From Prevotellaceae bacterium (GTDB taxonomy: Bacteria > Bacteroidota > Bacteroidia > Bacteroidales > Bacteroidaceae), in assembly GCA_028726625.1 (NCBI GenBank), contig JAQYPT010000007.1:1-36764 (forward strand): DNA of 36,764 nucleotides, read 5' to 3'. Shown here in pieces: positions 10,201 to 17,068 of this stretch. Each line of letters opens with the position of its first letter. Position 1 is the stretch's first letter. The notes under the pieces were generated by a model. It made no database searches and was not told the origin of the DNA. It worked only from the letters and a program-made list of their open reading frames with translations. The translations under genes were made by a program, and so were the position numbers.

Positions 10201-10326
10201 GGAAAGATGGTACAATATCTTACAAACCCAACATCAGTTAGCCGAAACGAGCTTCAAGAGGGGGTTTACCTTGTAAAGATGCAAAACAAAAATGTAATTA
10301 GAACTGAAAAGTTAGTGGTTAAATAA
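7267..10326 (+). CDS. GH85 endo-beta-N-acetylglucosaminidase with GEVED-like domain and T9SS sorting tail
   Basis: Secreted enzyme predicted to cut the chitobiose core of N-linked glycans between the two GlcNAc residues. The signal peptide ends at ANAQ (about 21). The GH85 barrel spans about 100-480: WNYTNLFGSWNHGLFQAPGA (130-149), then FFESW, then FDGINYNWED (208-217), which carries the family's N-x-E pair; N214 would orient the substrate acetamide and E216 is the acid/base. A beta-sandwich follows (about 480-620), then a fibronectin-like segment, a GEVED-like domain (about 760-905) and a T9SS type A tail (about 950-1019, ending NVIRTEKLVVK). At 1019 residues it is of usual multidomain length. 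It is the only glycosidase in the locus, so whole glycans may be imported by the upstream SusCD pair. Confidence 0.88.
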   Translation: MKKRFLPLVLLACLAGPANAQSGMSPTATSTIYDFAGFNEVTLLNLFDKALQSGRNYPTKAEFEAAGIQASDIAFVRSHVKQRAILDRKDRLVKDTYEKRNLFMNIPSGSGKGIGGYPSSNFANDVFSMWNYTNLFGSWNHGLFQAPGAWTDAAHKNGTDIMSGIKFFESWTAGSGDGAYVSFIQTKNSDGTYKYVKPMLNCLLFFGFDGINYNWEDNSYSNSDVTGFHQALYKEAEKMGFKNFHAAIYTANSSLPEYSVNSLYGTKAAGKTFDLFLNYSGGDFAASNYENSVKVAEQALGTADGLYGGAWIVSMNRNWRGLVETSTYDWTTGGYKYTPSETVKRIGVCLWGEHGDSRFWSYNTGSDALNAQYNYQRLLERGFSGGNRSPLNRPEIRNSGHEWEGENALKTFCGLASFIPERSAIHGNLPFLTHFNLGNGERYNYKGKKTAGTWYNMANQDVVPTYRWLVYGEGTETVSNALQPEFTHIDSYNGGSCLQLRGLSSASGVDVVLFRTDLNVSAANPIAKVALKTKQAGESNLYLIVKVNNQWKEVAVGATDDKTWQEKKVNLPVNMGDRITHIGLRAKNVTDKYNVLVGKLELNDDVKATPANVKNLMVEVKEESQKSLSAKLHWDVDHSTGELSDYGMIYNCEANIDHFEIMYKNGKDGRVSEVGRTTQWGTYIPNIVFTDAANEKPFIGVRSVSTDLKTYSPVVWVEITRADASQLPEETVGGTDTYGISKINPNADGFKTAVEQRFLTSVTTTGAVKDLNYTATESPRDSSQYANARDHKLIVKQGQEITMTFKAPNEKDGLKWCFAGGWLDLDGSGTFNYPKAPKDDPMGEQIFFAGKIRAATPEIQDPNGYTFKFTVPQDAHVGTSRLRIVFADAWFGGTFLPTGLTAKGFTIDFDVEIQGKKDGQRQYVDTQHDQGVAEQPEGLNETTGVDNTVFAGGVSNVTVNGNDILFTNVEKAWIYTVDGKMVQYLTNPTSVSRNELQEGVYLVKMQNKNVIRTEKLVVK

Positions 10327-10356
10327 TTCACATAAAACTTTAATCACATGAAAAAT

Positions 10357-10433
10357 AACCGTTAGGTAGTTGGTAGAGCTTCAATGCAATGAGCGCAACA
10401 ATATTGAGAGTTCCAATTACCTAACGGTTTTTT
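10357..10433 (+). terminator. Large-loop terminator-like hairpin after the GH85 gene
   Basis: AACCGTTAGGTAGTTGG (10357-10373) pairs with 10413-10429 (16 of 17 Watson-Crick plus one G-T) and runs into six T residues (10428-10433). The 39-nt loop is long for an intrinsic terminator and the stem is unusually perfect, so it may belong to a palindromic repeat that also ends the PUL transcript. Confidence 0.6.
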
Positions 10434-10440
10434 GTTAGTC

Positions 10441-10517
10441 GTAAGCATCCAACATTGCCGCTTTTGTGTAGTTAAGTAGGAAGATAACACAAAGGCCGCA
10501 AATGTTGGATGCTTATG
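10441..10517. repeat. Long imperfect palindrome (about 30-bp stem)
   Basis: TAAGCATCCAACATT (10442-10456) pairs perfectly with 10501-10515, and the stem continues with small bulges (10457-10469 against 10488-10500) around an 18-nt loop. It abuts the preceding hairpin by 8 nt. No gene is visible here; it could be a MITE/REP-like relic or a structured RNA. Confidence 0.65.
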
Positions 10518-10733
10518 GTTTGACGCTAATGAGTTGCCTGTTACAGAGAGAATCCCAGATACAAAAGCAACCAACTAAATGTCGATTACACCCGAATTTT
10601 TATCCGAACAGAGCTTTACGTTCTCGTCATTAGAATATATTGACATCCATCGCCGATTATGTGAAGGCATCTATGAAAAGGCGATAAGATAAGAGATTAC
10701 AATATTAAAGAAGAGTTATGATACATCACCTTT

Positions 10734-11003
10734 TTGGCACATTATACAATAATATTTACTATATTTGCATATTATCTTATCCATATCTTTGGAAAGTCCA
10801 ACCAACAGAATAAAAGAGGTGTTGACCGAAAAAAGAAATTAAGCAAAGATGGTTTACTAAAAAGCTGGGCGAGAGTTTTCAATAGAAAACTCTTACGTTT
10901 ACAATCGTCATCAGCCAGCCTTGAATTGCTATTCCAAATAACAGAGAACTTGCAGGTGAATCCAAAAGAATGGATTAATACTCCAGATGAATATTTTTTC
11001 ATT
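10734..11003 (+). pseudogene. Degenerate XRE-type regulator remnant
   Basis: The open frame here is not gene-like at its start, but residues encoded from about 10905 (SLELLFQITENLQVNPKEW) resemble the last two helices of XRE/Cro-type helix-turn-helix regulators, whose usual form is SLELLFKIAEVLxVNPKEL. The recognition helix upstream is not recognisable. It runs in frame into the BRO fragment. This reads as a decayed phage- or island-type regulator. The assignment is weak because only about 25 residues support it. Confidence 0.4.
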
Positions 11004-11211
11004 ATGGCAAAACATAAAGAACAACATAAGAAATCAATTCGCTTCTTCAACGACCGTGAAGTACGTGCCGTATGGGATGAAGAGAACAACAAGTGGTGGT
11101 TCTCAGTGCTTGATATAATACAAAAATACTCAATTTTATTGAATATAATGCAGAATATGGATTTGATAGGCCAATAGTAGATACAACTTCTTCAAATATT
11201 TACTATATTTG
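10751..11211 (+). repeat. 17-nt direct repeat flanking the XRE/BRO remnant
   Basis: AATATTTACTATATTTG occurs exactly at 10751-10767 and again at 11195-11211. Each copy contains TATATTTG, a good Bacteroidota -7 element. The two copies bracket the remnant genes; the second could serve the polyphosphate kinase gene about 120 nt downstream. A recombination or duplication scar is possible. Confidence 0.6.
11004..11177 (+). pseudogene. BRO family (Bro-N) protein, N-terminal fragment
   Basis: From the ATG at 11004 the residues KSIRFFNDREVRAVWDEENN and KWWFSVLDII match the opening of Bro-N domain proteins, phage antirepressor-like DNA-binding proteins common in Bacteroidales accessory regions. The expected continuation (charged helix with RNYWK-like motif) is missing and the frame stops after 57 codons, so about three quarters of the gene is gone. 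It sits between two copies of a 17-nt AT-rich direct repeat (10751-10767 and 11195-11211). Confidence 0.65.
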
Positions 11212-11333
11212 TCAGCATATAAGGGAAATAACACAGTGTGCTGTTTGGTGACACAGACGATGAGAAGAGCATGCGCAAGATGCACCGAAAAATTCGTTAA
11301 ACAAAAAGACTTACACTAAAAATTCAAAACGCC

Positions 11334-12236
11334 ATGGACAAAGATTTATTGAAAAAACTAACTGCCGAACCAGGGAAGAAACACAAGGTGTCGGATTTCG
11401 ACACGAACTACACGGCAGACCTGAACAAGAAAGAGGGTAAAAAACTATTGAAAGAAAACGTCAAGACGATGGCGGCTTTGCAAAACATGCTTTATGCACA
11501 TAACCGGCATGCTGTGCTAATTATCTTTCAGGCTATGGATGCAGCGGGAAAAGACGGCACGATTAAACACGTTATGTCGGGCATCAACCCGCAGGGATGC
11601 CAGGTGTTTTCGTTCAAACAGCCCTCGGCTGTGGAACTCGACCACGGCTATCTGTGGCGCATCCAAAAGAATGTACCTGAACGGGGGCGCATCGGCATCT
11701 TTAATCGTTCGCACTATGAAGACGTATTGGTGGGAAGAGTTCATCCAGAGATTATCCTCGGAGGACAAATTCCGGGGATGAAAAAAGTGGATGATGTCAA
11801 TGAGGACTTTTGGGAAAAGCGATACCAGCACATCAATGATTTCGAGCGTTATTTGACGGAAACAGGTACGACCGTGATCAAATTCTTCCTCAATGTTTCG
11901 AAAGAAGAGCAAAAAGAGCGTTTCCTGAAGCGACTGAATAACAAAGAAAAGAATTGGAAATTTTCTGCCAGTGATGTTGAGGAGCGCCAACATTGGGACG
12001 ACTATATGGACGCTTATGGCAAGATGCTCACCAAAACGTCAACCGATTATGCCCCCTGGTTCGTCATTCCGGCTGACCATAAATGGTTTATGCGTTACGC
12101 CGTTGGCGAGATTATCAGTCAGCACTTGGACAAGTTGAAGATGTATTATCCGCAACTTACCAAAGAGGAGACGGAAAATTTACAGGTATATCGCAAGCTA
12201 TTGGAGGAAGAGGGTAAAGCTGAAAAAAAGGATTGA
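11334..12236 (+). CDS. ppk2: PPK2-family polyphosphate kinase
   Basis: Cytoplasmic polyphosphate:nucleotide phosphotransferase, 300 residues, the usual length of single-domain PPK2 enzymes. Walker A is FQAMDAAGKDGT (about 65-76), followed by the lid-side MSGINPQGCQVFSFKQPS (about 81-98), the Walker B region RIGIFNRSHYEDVLVGRVHP (about 118-137) and a basic KEEQKERFLKRL segment. These match the group that phosphorylates AMP/ADP from polyphosphate (PPK2 class III-like), but the class cannot be proven by eye. The gene stands alone: remnants lie upstream and a stand-alone stress-type gene lies downstream on the same strand, so a stress or energy-recycling role is inferred. Confidence 0.93.
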   Translation: MDKDLLKKLTAEPGKKHKVSDFDTNYTADLNKKEGKKLLKENVKTMAALQNMLYAHNRHAVLIIFQAMDAAGKDGTIKHVMSGINPQGCQVFSFKQPSAVELDHGYLWRIQKNVPERGRIGIFNRSHYEDVLVGRVHPEIILGGQIPGMKKVDDVNEDFWEKRYQHINDFERYLTETGTTVIKFFLNVSKEEQKERFLKRLNNKEKNWKFSASDVEERQHWDDYMDAYGKMLTKTSTDYAPWFVIPADHKWFMRYAVGEIISQHLDKLKMYYPQLTKEETENLQVYRKLLEEEGKAEKKD

Positions 12237-12423
12237 ATGCCAGCAAAACGTTGATATCCCTATGAAAAAGTAGCAAATCGTGAATTATTCATGACATTTT
12301 TAATAAATATTCGTAAAAATATACTGGTAAGTCATTTGTTTTTATTATATTTGTATAGATAATTAACATAAAAGTCCTACTGCCTCGATGGTTTGTAGAC
12401 ATCACCCTTTAACACATAATAAT

Positions 12424-13173
12424 ATGAAAGAAGAAGTGAAAAAGACTGCTGAAGAAGTGAAAGATAAGGCAGAAAAACAAGCGAATAAAGTAGAAAAGAA
12501 AGTAGAAAAAGCTGCAGACGACATCGCCAAGAAGGCCGACGATGCGAAAGATAAAGCTGAGAAGAAAGTAGAAAAGGCAGCAGAAAATATTGCCAAGAAG
12601 GCCGATGAAACGAAAGATAAAGCTGACAAGAAAGTAGAAAAGGCGGCTGACAACATTGCCAAGAAGGCCGAAGAAGCAAAAGAAAAGGCTGACAAGGCCA
12701 TTGACAAAGCCAAGGACAAGGTTGAAAAAGGAATTGATGACTTGGAGAAAAATGAGCATGTACAAGATGCCAAGAAAAAGGTAGAGGAAGTGGTGAACGA
12801 CCACAACAAAACCGAGTGCAAGAAAGAAACTGAAAAGAAAGTTGATCAAGCAGCAAAAGACTTAAAAGAGAAAGCAAAAGAAACGGCTGACGATGTGAAG
12901 GATAAGGCCAAGGATGCCGTTGAAAACGCAAAAGAAAACACCAAGGACGCCGTTGAGAATTTGCGAGATAAAGCAAAGGATATCACTGAAACTGTGAAAG
13001 AAAAAACGGATGAGGTGGCCGACAAGCTGAAAGACAACGACAAAGTGCAAAACGCAGCTAAGTTCGTAAAAGAGAAGAGCGACGACGTTTCTCAGGCTGT
13101 TGACAAAGCTGCTGACAAGGTAGAACGCTCGGGCTTTTGGCAGAAACTGAAAGACATCTTTGGGTTTAAATAA
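12424..13173 (+). CDS. Lys/Glu/Ala-rich helical repeat protein, LEA-like
   Basis: A 249-residue, highly charged protein with almost no aromatic residues until its C-terminus (FWQKLKDIFGFK). No signal peptide or membrane segment is seen. Three near-identical 22-residue units occupy residues 25-90, of the form KKVEKAADDIAKKADDAKDK plus two residues; each is two 11-residue halves, the periodicity of group 3 late-embryogenesis-abundant proteins. The rest keeps the same composition (KDKAKDAVENAKENTKDAVE). Such proteins are usually unfolded in solution and form amphipathic helices on drying, membranes or partners. An ATG at 12388 is also in frame, but 12424 gives the compositionally uniform protein. 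Function is unknown; stress protection or surface/membrane association is inference. A good terminator follows. Confidence 0.85.
   Translation: MKEEVKKTAEEVKDKAEKQANKVEKKVEKAADDIAKKADDAKDKAEKKVEKAAENIAKKADETKDKADKKVEKAADNIAKKAEEAKEKADKAIDKAKDKVEKGIDDLEKNEHVQDAKKKVEEVVNDHNKTECKKETEKKVDQAAKDLKEKAKETADDVKDKAKDAVENAKENTKDAVENLRDKAKDITETVKEKTDEVADKLKDNDKVQNAAKFVKEKSDDVSQAVDKAADKVERSGFWQKLKDIFGFK
12496..12693 (+). repeat. Coding tandem repeat, three 66-bp units
   Basis: Three consecutive 66-bp units encode the 22-residue units of the LEA-like protein (residues 25-46, 47-68 and 69-90). They differ by only a few substitutions, suggesting recent expansion by slippage or unequal recombination. Confidence 0.75.
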
Positions 13174-13200
13174 CCCGTAGGCGCGAATCATCGATGATGG

Positions 13201-13239
13201 CAACATGCGTGCTGGGACGCACGCGTTGTTGTGTTTTTT
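13201..13239 (+). terminator. Intrinsic terminator of the LEA-like gene
   Basis: GCGTGC (13207-13212) pairs with GCACGC (13219-13224), extended by CAACA/TTGTTG on either side, and is followed by six T residues (13234-13239), 28 nt after the stop codon. Confidence 0.85.
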
Positions 13240-13287
13240 GACCAATTATTGCCTCAAAAACGGGACCTGTAAACTTTCAAACTAGAA

Positions 13288-13625
13288 AAAAACGATAGGC
13301 AAGCAGGCTGCAAGGTGGAGATGATTTGCCCAGAAACAGCAAATTTTGGCGGTAGAGCAATGACTTTACCCGCTAAACAGCATCACTTTGGTCACCAATC
13401 TGCATGACTTTGCCACGCAAAAGCATGCAGATATGACCTTTTATGCAATGCTTTTGCCATTCAAAAAGCTTGCCAAACGGGTTAGAAATCGTGCGAGAGA
13501 AGCGTAAACCGCTATATATTAATAAGATACAAACATGCCGTATTTTGGGCGTATTCACGGCAAGAGGCAGGTTTGTTTGCAAATTCTTCAAGCATGAAGA
13601 GATAGGTTGTCAAAAAATATTCATG
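13288..13625 (+). repeat. Dispersed intergenic repeat, copy A
   Basis: The long gap between 13240 and 13767 holds no convincing gene. It holds a degenerate element that also occurs at 23128-23466. Shared landmarks are CTAGAAAAAA near the left end, a TTTACCC...CTAA...TCACTTTG block, AAAAGCATGC (13419-13428), exactly 17 nt, CAATGCTTTTG (13446-13456), GGCGTATT (13548) and TTGTCAA (13608). A short open frame across it (13443-13730) looks repeat-derived rather than a gene. Confidence 0.7.
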
Positions 13626-13767
13626 TCATTTGGTCGGCATACAGTCATTCGCAACCACACCTTAGTTGCAAAGTTAGTAGGGAAGCACCAGTCGTGTTTC
13701 CCTATATTTTTCTCCCTAAAAAAGACATAGCGGTATGGATAGGCGAAACTCGTGGCAGCATGAGGAC

Positions 13768-14028
13768 TCATGTTGCTATGCCATTTATCATTTTCTCCAA
13801 TTGTTGTACAGCCTCAGCCATTTCACTTGCGAAAGTTTCTGATGGCTGCAAAAAGGATTCACGTCCCCTTGCCAGAAGGGCATACAATTCTTTGTTCATG
13901 CCATCCACATACGAACTGATGGCATATTCAATATCTTCTTTCTGCCACTGCATGGTTGAATAACGATACACCTGCCACTTTTGATGGAAAAAACTATAAG
14001 CTGTTTCTATGCTGTCTTTGGGAATCAT
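13768..14028 (-). CDS. Small conserved hypothetical protein
   Basis: An 86-residue soluble protein (MIPKDSIETAYSFFHQKWQV...) with mixed aromatic and acidic residues, no signal peptide and no membrane segment. It has the composition of a folded, mostly helical protein: QKEDIEYAISSYVDGMNKEL and FASEMAEAVQQLEKMI are good amphipathic helices. It resembles small uncharacterised proteins of Bacteroidales, but I do not recognise a named family. The ATG at 14028 has no clear Shine-Dalgarno sequence, which is normal in this phylum. Its upstream region is the low-complexity repeat at 14029-14160; the DUF4250 gene lies further upstream on the same strand. Confidence 0.65.
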   Translation of the reverse strand: MIPKDSIETAYSFFHQKWQVYRYSTMQWQKEDIEYAISSYVDGMNKELYALLARGRESFLQPSETFASEMAEAVQQLEKMINGIAT

Positions 14029-14160
14029 GAGGTTAGTTGATGAGTTGGTAAGTTTATCAGTTTATGAGTTCGTGAGTTGATAAGTTGGTAAGATGATGAG
14101 CTTTTGAGTTAATAAGTTAGTAAGTTGGTGAGTTCTTGAGTTATTTCGCTGGTGGGTTAA
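14029..14160. repeat. Degenerate GAGTT/AAGTT-rich tandem repeat
   Basis: The stretch between the two small minus-strand genes is dominated by short units such as GAGTTGATAAGTTGGTAAG and TTATGAGTTCGTGAGTTGAT, repeating about every 7-8 nt with many substitutions. No open frame or stem stands out. It looks like slippage-generated low-complexity DNA. Confidence 0.7.
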
Positions 14161-14231
14161 TTAGTTAAAAGATTATGTGTTAAGAACTTACTCTATCAAC
14201 GCATAACGTAGCGTTGATGCAACATCAACCA

Positions 14232-14417
14232 CTACCAAACCCTGTTCAGCTCGGCTGAATATTGAAATCCGCCAGCTGCAAGACGCTTTTCCAGTTCTGC
14301 TCTATCCACGTTGAAGTGATAACAGATTTGGTCGAGGTTATCAAACTCCTCGTCACGCAACAAAAAGTTGATGGCCGACACCAACATCGGCGTATCATGT
14401 AATGGCAAATGATCCAT
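14232..14417 (-). CDS. DUF4250 domain protein
   Basis: A 61-residue cytoplasmic protein (MDHLPLHDTPMLVSAINFLL...) matching DUF4250: an N-terminal LP.DPxMLxSxxN-type segment, then LDQICYHFNVDRAELEKRLA, which resembles a small helix-turn-helix, and a short C-terminal YSAELNRVW. The ATG at 14417 is chosen because AGGAGA lies 6-11 nt upstream; an in-frame TTG at 14435 is less likely. It is divergent from the TonB receptor gene. No function is established for the family. Confidence 0.8.
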   Translation of the reverse strand: MDHLPLHDTPMLVSAINFLLRDEEFDNLDQICYHFNVDRAELEKRLAAGGFQYSAELNRVW

Positions 14418-14622
14418 GTTTCTTTCTCCTATCAATAATGAATGGCAGCAAAGTTACAACAGCCTACATCCATGTTCCCTGCGACCAAGAGCCTCAAACG
14501 GGCATGGTTTCTGCGGAGGACAAAGGTAATCAAAAAATTATCATCAATATTGATAAGCGTCAAAAAAAACGTTCGGCGAAAAAATATGATGGCCTCATAG
14601 CATCTGCATCCTGCTTTTTTAC

Positions 14623-14630
14623 TAATTTTG
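14623..14630 (+). promoter_or_regulatory. Possible -7 element for the TonB receptor / DUF4249 pair
   Basis: TAATTTTG fits TAnnTTTG and lies 72 nt upstream of the ATG at 14702. No good TTTG is found 19-21 nt before it, so the call is weak. The rest of the 284-nt divergent gap shows no other clear signal. Confidence 0.35.
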
Positions 14631-14701
14631 CAGCCAGTTTTCTTACAACTAATTGTTTAGTAACGCCTTCGAAGCAAGAAGGCAAGACGTTTTTTGTATT
14701 T

Positions 14702-17068
14702 ATGGACATTTGGAAGAAATGTATATTATGCCTGGCCGCCTTACTGTGTCTTGCGGCCTCAGCCCAAAAGCGCTTCACCATCAGCGGATATGTCAAGGAC
14801 ATCCACTCCAGTGAAACGCTTCTCGGGGCAACTATCCAAGACGCTGGCAGCCACATGGGGACCACAACCAACTCGTATGGATTCTACACACTGACGCTCC
14901 CCGCCGGACAGGTTCGGGTGAGCTATTCGTATGTAGGCTACGCACGCATGCAGAAGTCATTTGTGTTGGACAAAGACACCGTCATCAATATCCAGCTGAC
15001 ACCATCGGCTAACCTGCCCGAGGTAGTGGTGTCATCGGCGCAAGATAATGCGGGAATCCTCGCCACCGGCATGGGCGTGACAGACATTGGTGTAAGCCAG
15101 ATTGAGCACACGCCCTCACTGCTCGGCGAGACGGATGTCATCAGAACCATTCAGCTCATGCCTGGCGTGCAGCCGGGATCCGATGGTGGATCGGCGCTCT
15201 ATGTCAGGGGAGGCAATGGTGACGAGAACCTGATTTTGCTCGACGGCACGCCCATCTACAAGATTGACCACCTGTTTGGTTTCTTCTCGGTGTTTACACC
15301 AGAGGCTTTGAAGAAGGTCACCTTCTACAAAAGTTCCTACCCCGCACGCTACAACGGGCGATTGTCATCGGTCATCGACGTGAGGACGAAGGATGGTGAC
15401 ATGAACCACTTTCACGGAACGGCGTCGCTGGGTTTGCTCACCAGTAGGGTGCAGTTGGAAGGACCTATCGTAAAGAATCGCACCTCGTTCAACTTCTCAG
15501 CGCGCACCACCTACATCAACTGGGTGTTGCAACCGTTCATGAAGAGCGACGAGAAGTTTGGCTATCAATTCTACGACCTTCACTTCAAGCTGAACCACCG
15601 CTTCTCGCATACGGACCGATTGTATTTGAGTGTGTACCGGGGACACGACATGCTGAAAGAAGACTACAAGGATCGCTACAGCTCATCCAGCTACGAAATC
15701 AATTCTGCCTACGGTGACGACATCAACTGGGGAAACACCATCGCCTCACTACGATGGAACCACATCTTCAGTAACAACCTCTTTGCCAATATCACGGCGG
15801 CCTATAACCATTACAACATGCACCTAGACAGCTATGACCACTCATGGCGCACCGACGTACTTGAGAAGAACAGCGCCAGCTACCGGTCGAAAATACGTGA
15901 CTGGTCGGCCGCCATCGACTTTGACTACGAGCCGCTTCCCTCACATAGAATCAAGTTCGGGTCGTCCTACACCTATCATACCTTCAGCCCAGAGACCTCG
16001 GGAAGCTTCTTCACAGAAGAGGGAAAGGATGGAAAGGTCAACAGATCGGGCGGGTATTCCTCCCCCAGCAATCCCATCTACGCTCACGAAGCCTTGGCTT
16101 ATGCCGAGGACGACTGGCGGATTTTGCCATCACTTACCCTCAATACCGGTGGGTCTGTGTCGATGTTCCATGTCAGGAACAAGTCGTACTTCACGTTTCA
16201 ACCGCGTGTTTCGCTGCGCTGGCAAGCCCTGTCCGCCGTGGCATTAAAGGCATCGTACAGCGAGATGTCGCAATATATCCACCTGCTCACCTCGATGCCC
16301 ATTGCTCTTCCCACCGACTTGTGGGTTCCTATCACCGACAACATCAAACCGGAAAGGTCAAGACAATATAGTGTTGGCGCCTACTACACAGGCTGGAAAG
16401 GATGGGAATTGTCGGCGGAAAGCTATTACAAGCAGCTCGACAACGTGCTGGAATACAAGGACGGCATGAGTTTTATGGGATTCTCAGGCAACTGGGAACG
16501 TCTGGTCAGTATGGGTGAGGGACGTTCAAAAGGCATCGAACTGATGTTGCGACGCACCACAGGACGTGCAACTGGCTGGCTGTCGTACACGCTTTCCAAG
16601 AGCGACCGCAAGTTCAGCGAGGACAGTGGCGTGAATGGTGGAGAGCGATTCCCCTTCACCTACGACAGGCGGCACAATGTGAATATGGTGGCAAACTGGA
16701 AGATGACCAAGCGCATCGACTTGGATGCGACATGGTCGTTCTACTCTGGAGCAACCGCAACGATATCCTTGCAGAAAGGATACGAGATGAGTCCCGAAAG
16801 CATCGGAGAGAGTAGTTATGTATCAAGTCGCAACAATTACAGGCTTCCACCTACGCACCTGCTCTGCTTAGGCATCAACTTCCGCAAGACACTGAAACGG
16901 GGCGTTGAGCGAACATGGAACATCAGCGTGTACAATGCCTATAACGCGATGAACCCGAACTTCATACTTCGAAAGACTGACGAGTACGGTAAGGAAGTGC
17001 CCAACAAGCTATCCAAATACACGTTGCTGCCCTGTCTGCCGTCGTTCACACTCACCTATAAATTCTAA
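14702..17068 (+). CDS. TonB-dependent receptor with carboxypeptidase-like N-terminal domain
   Basis: Outer-membrane active transporter of 788 residues. The start at 14702 is chosen because it gives a clean signal peptide (MDIWKKCILCLAALLCLAAS, cleaved before QKRF); an in-frame start about 300 nt upstream would add a non-signal-like extension that overlaps the divergent DUF4250 gene. Domains: carboxypeptidase-like regulatory domain (about 25-105, LLGATIQDAGSHMGTTTNSY), TonB-box-like LPEVVVSS near 106, plug (about 115-230, with ALYVRGGNGDENLILLDGTP), then a beta-barrel ending in TYKF. It lacks the SusC signature and the STN domain. The DUF4249 lipoprotein gene overlaps its stop codon, a common Bacteroidota pair. 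Substrate unknown. Confidence 0.92.
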   Translation: MDIWKKCILCLAALLCLAASAQKRFTISGYVKDIHSSETLLGATIQDAGSHMGTTTNSYGFYTLTLPAGQVRVSYSYVGYARMQKSFVLDKDTVINIQLTPSANLPEVVVSSAQDNAGILATGMGVTDIGVSQIEHTPSLLGETDVIRTIQLMPGVQPGSDGGSALYVRGGNGDENLILLDGTPIYKIDHLFGFFSVFTPEALKKVTFYKSSYPARYNGRLSSVIDVRTKDGDMNHFHGTASLGLLTSRVQLEGPIVKNRTSFNFSARTTYINWVLQPFMKSDEKFGYQFYDLHFKLNHRFSHTDRLYLSVYRGHDMLKEDYKDRYSSSSYEINSAYGDDINWGNTIASLRWNHIFSNNLFANITAAYNHYNMHLDSYDHSWRTDVLEKNSASYRSKIRDWSAAIDFDYEPLPSHRIKFGSSYTYHTFSPETSGSFFTEEGKDGKVNRSGGYSSPSNPIYAHEALAYAEDDWRILPSLTLNTGGSVSMFHVRNKSYFTFQPRVSLRWQALSAVALKASYSEMSQYIHLLTSMPIALPTDLWVPITDNIKPERSRQYSVGAYYTGWKGWELSAESYYKQLDNVLEYKDGMSFMGFSGNWERLVSMGEGRSKGIELMLRRTTGRATGWLSYTLSKSDRKFSEDSGVNGGERFPFTYDRRHNVNMVANWKMTKRIDLDATWSFYSGATATISLQKGYEMSPESIGESSYVSSRNNYRLPPTHLLCLGINFRKTLKRGVERTWNISVYNAYNAMNPNFILRKTDEYGKEVPNKLSKYTLLPCLPSFTLTYKF

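Noticed and set aside
12377..12976. Minus-strand open frames opposite the LEA-like gene
   Set aside because: Ser/Phe/Leu-rich shadows of the Lys/Glu/Ala codon pattern; several frames are open at once because stops are absent from the repeats.
13443..13730. Possible 95-codon gene on the plus strand
   Set aside because: It lies across dispersed repeat copy A and shows only the same vague GVF(T/S)xR match to the open frame in copy B; better explained as repeat DNA.
14402..14701. N-terminal extension of the TonB receptor
   Set aside because: It would bury the clear signal peptide at 14702 behind 100 residues and overlap the divergent DUF4250 gene start.
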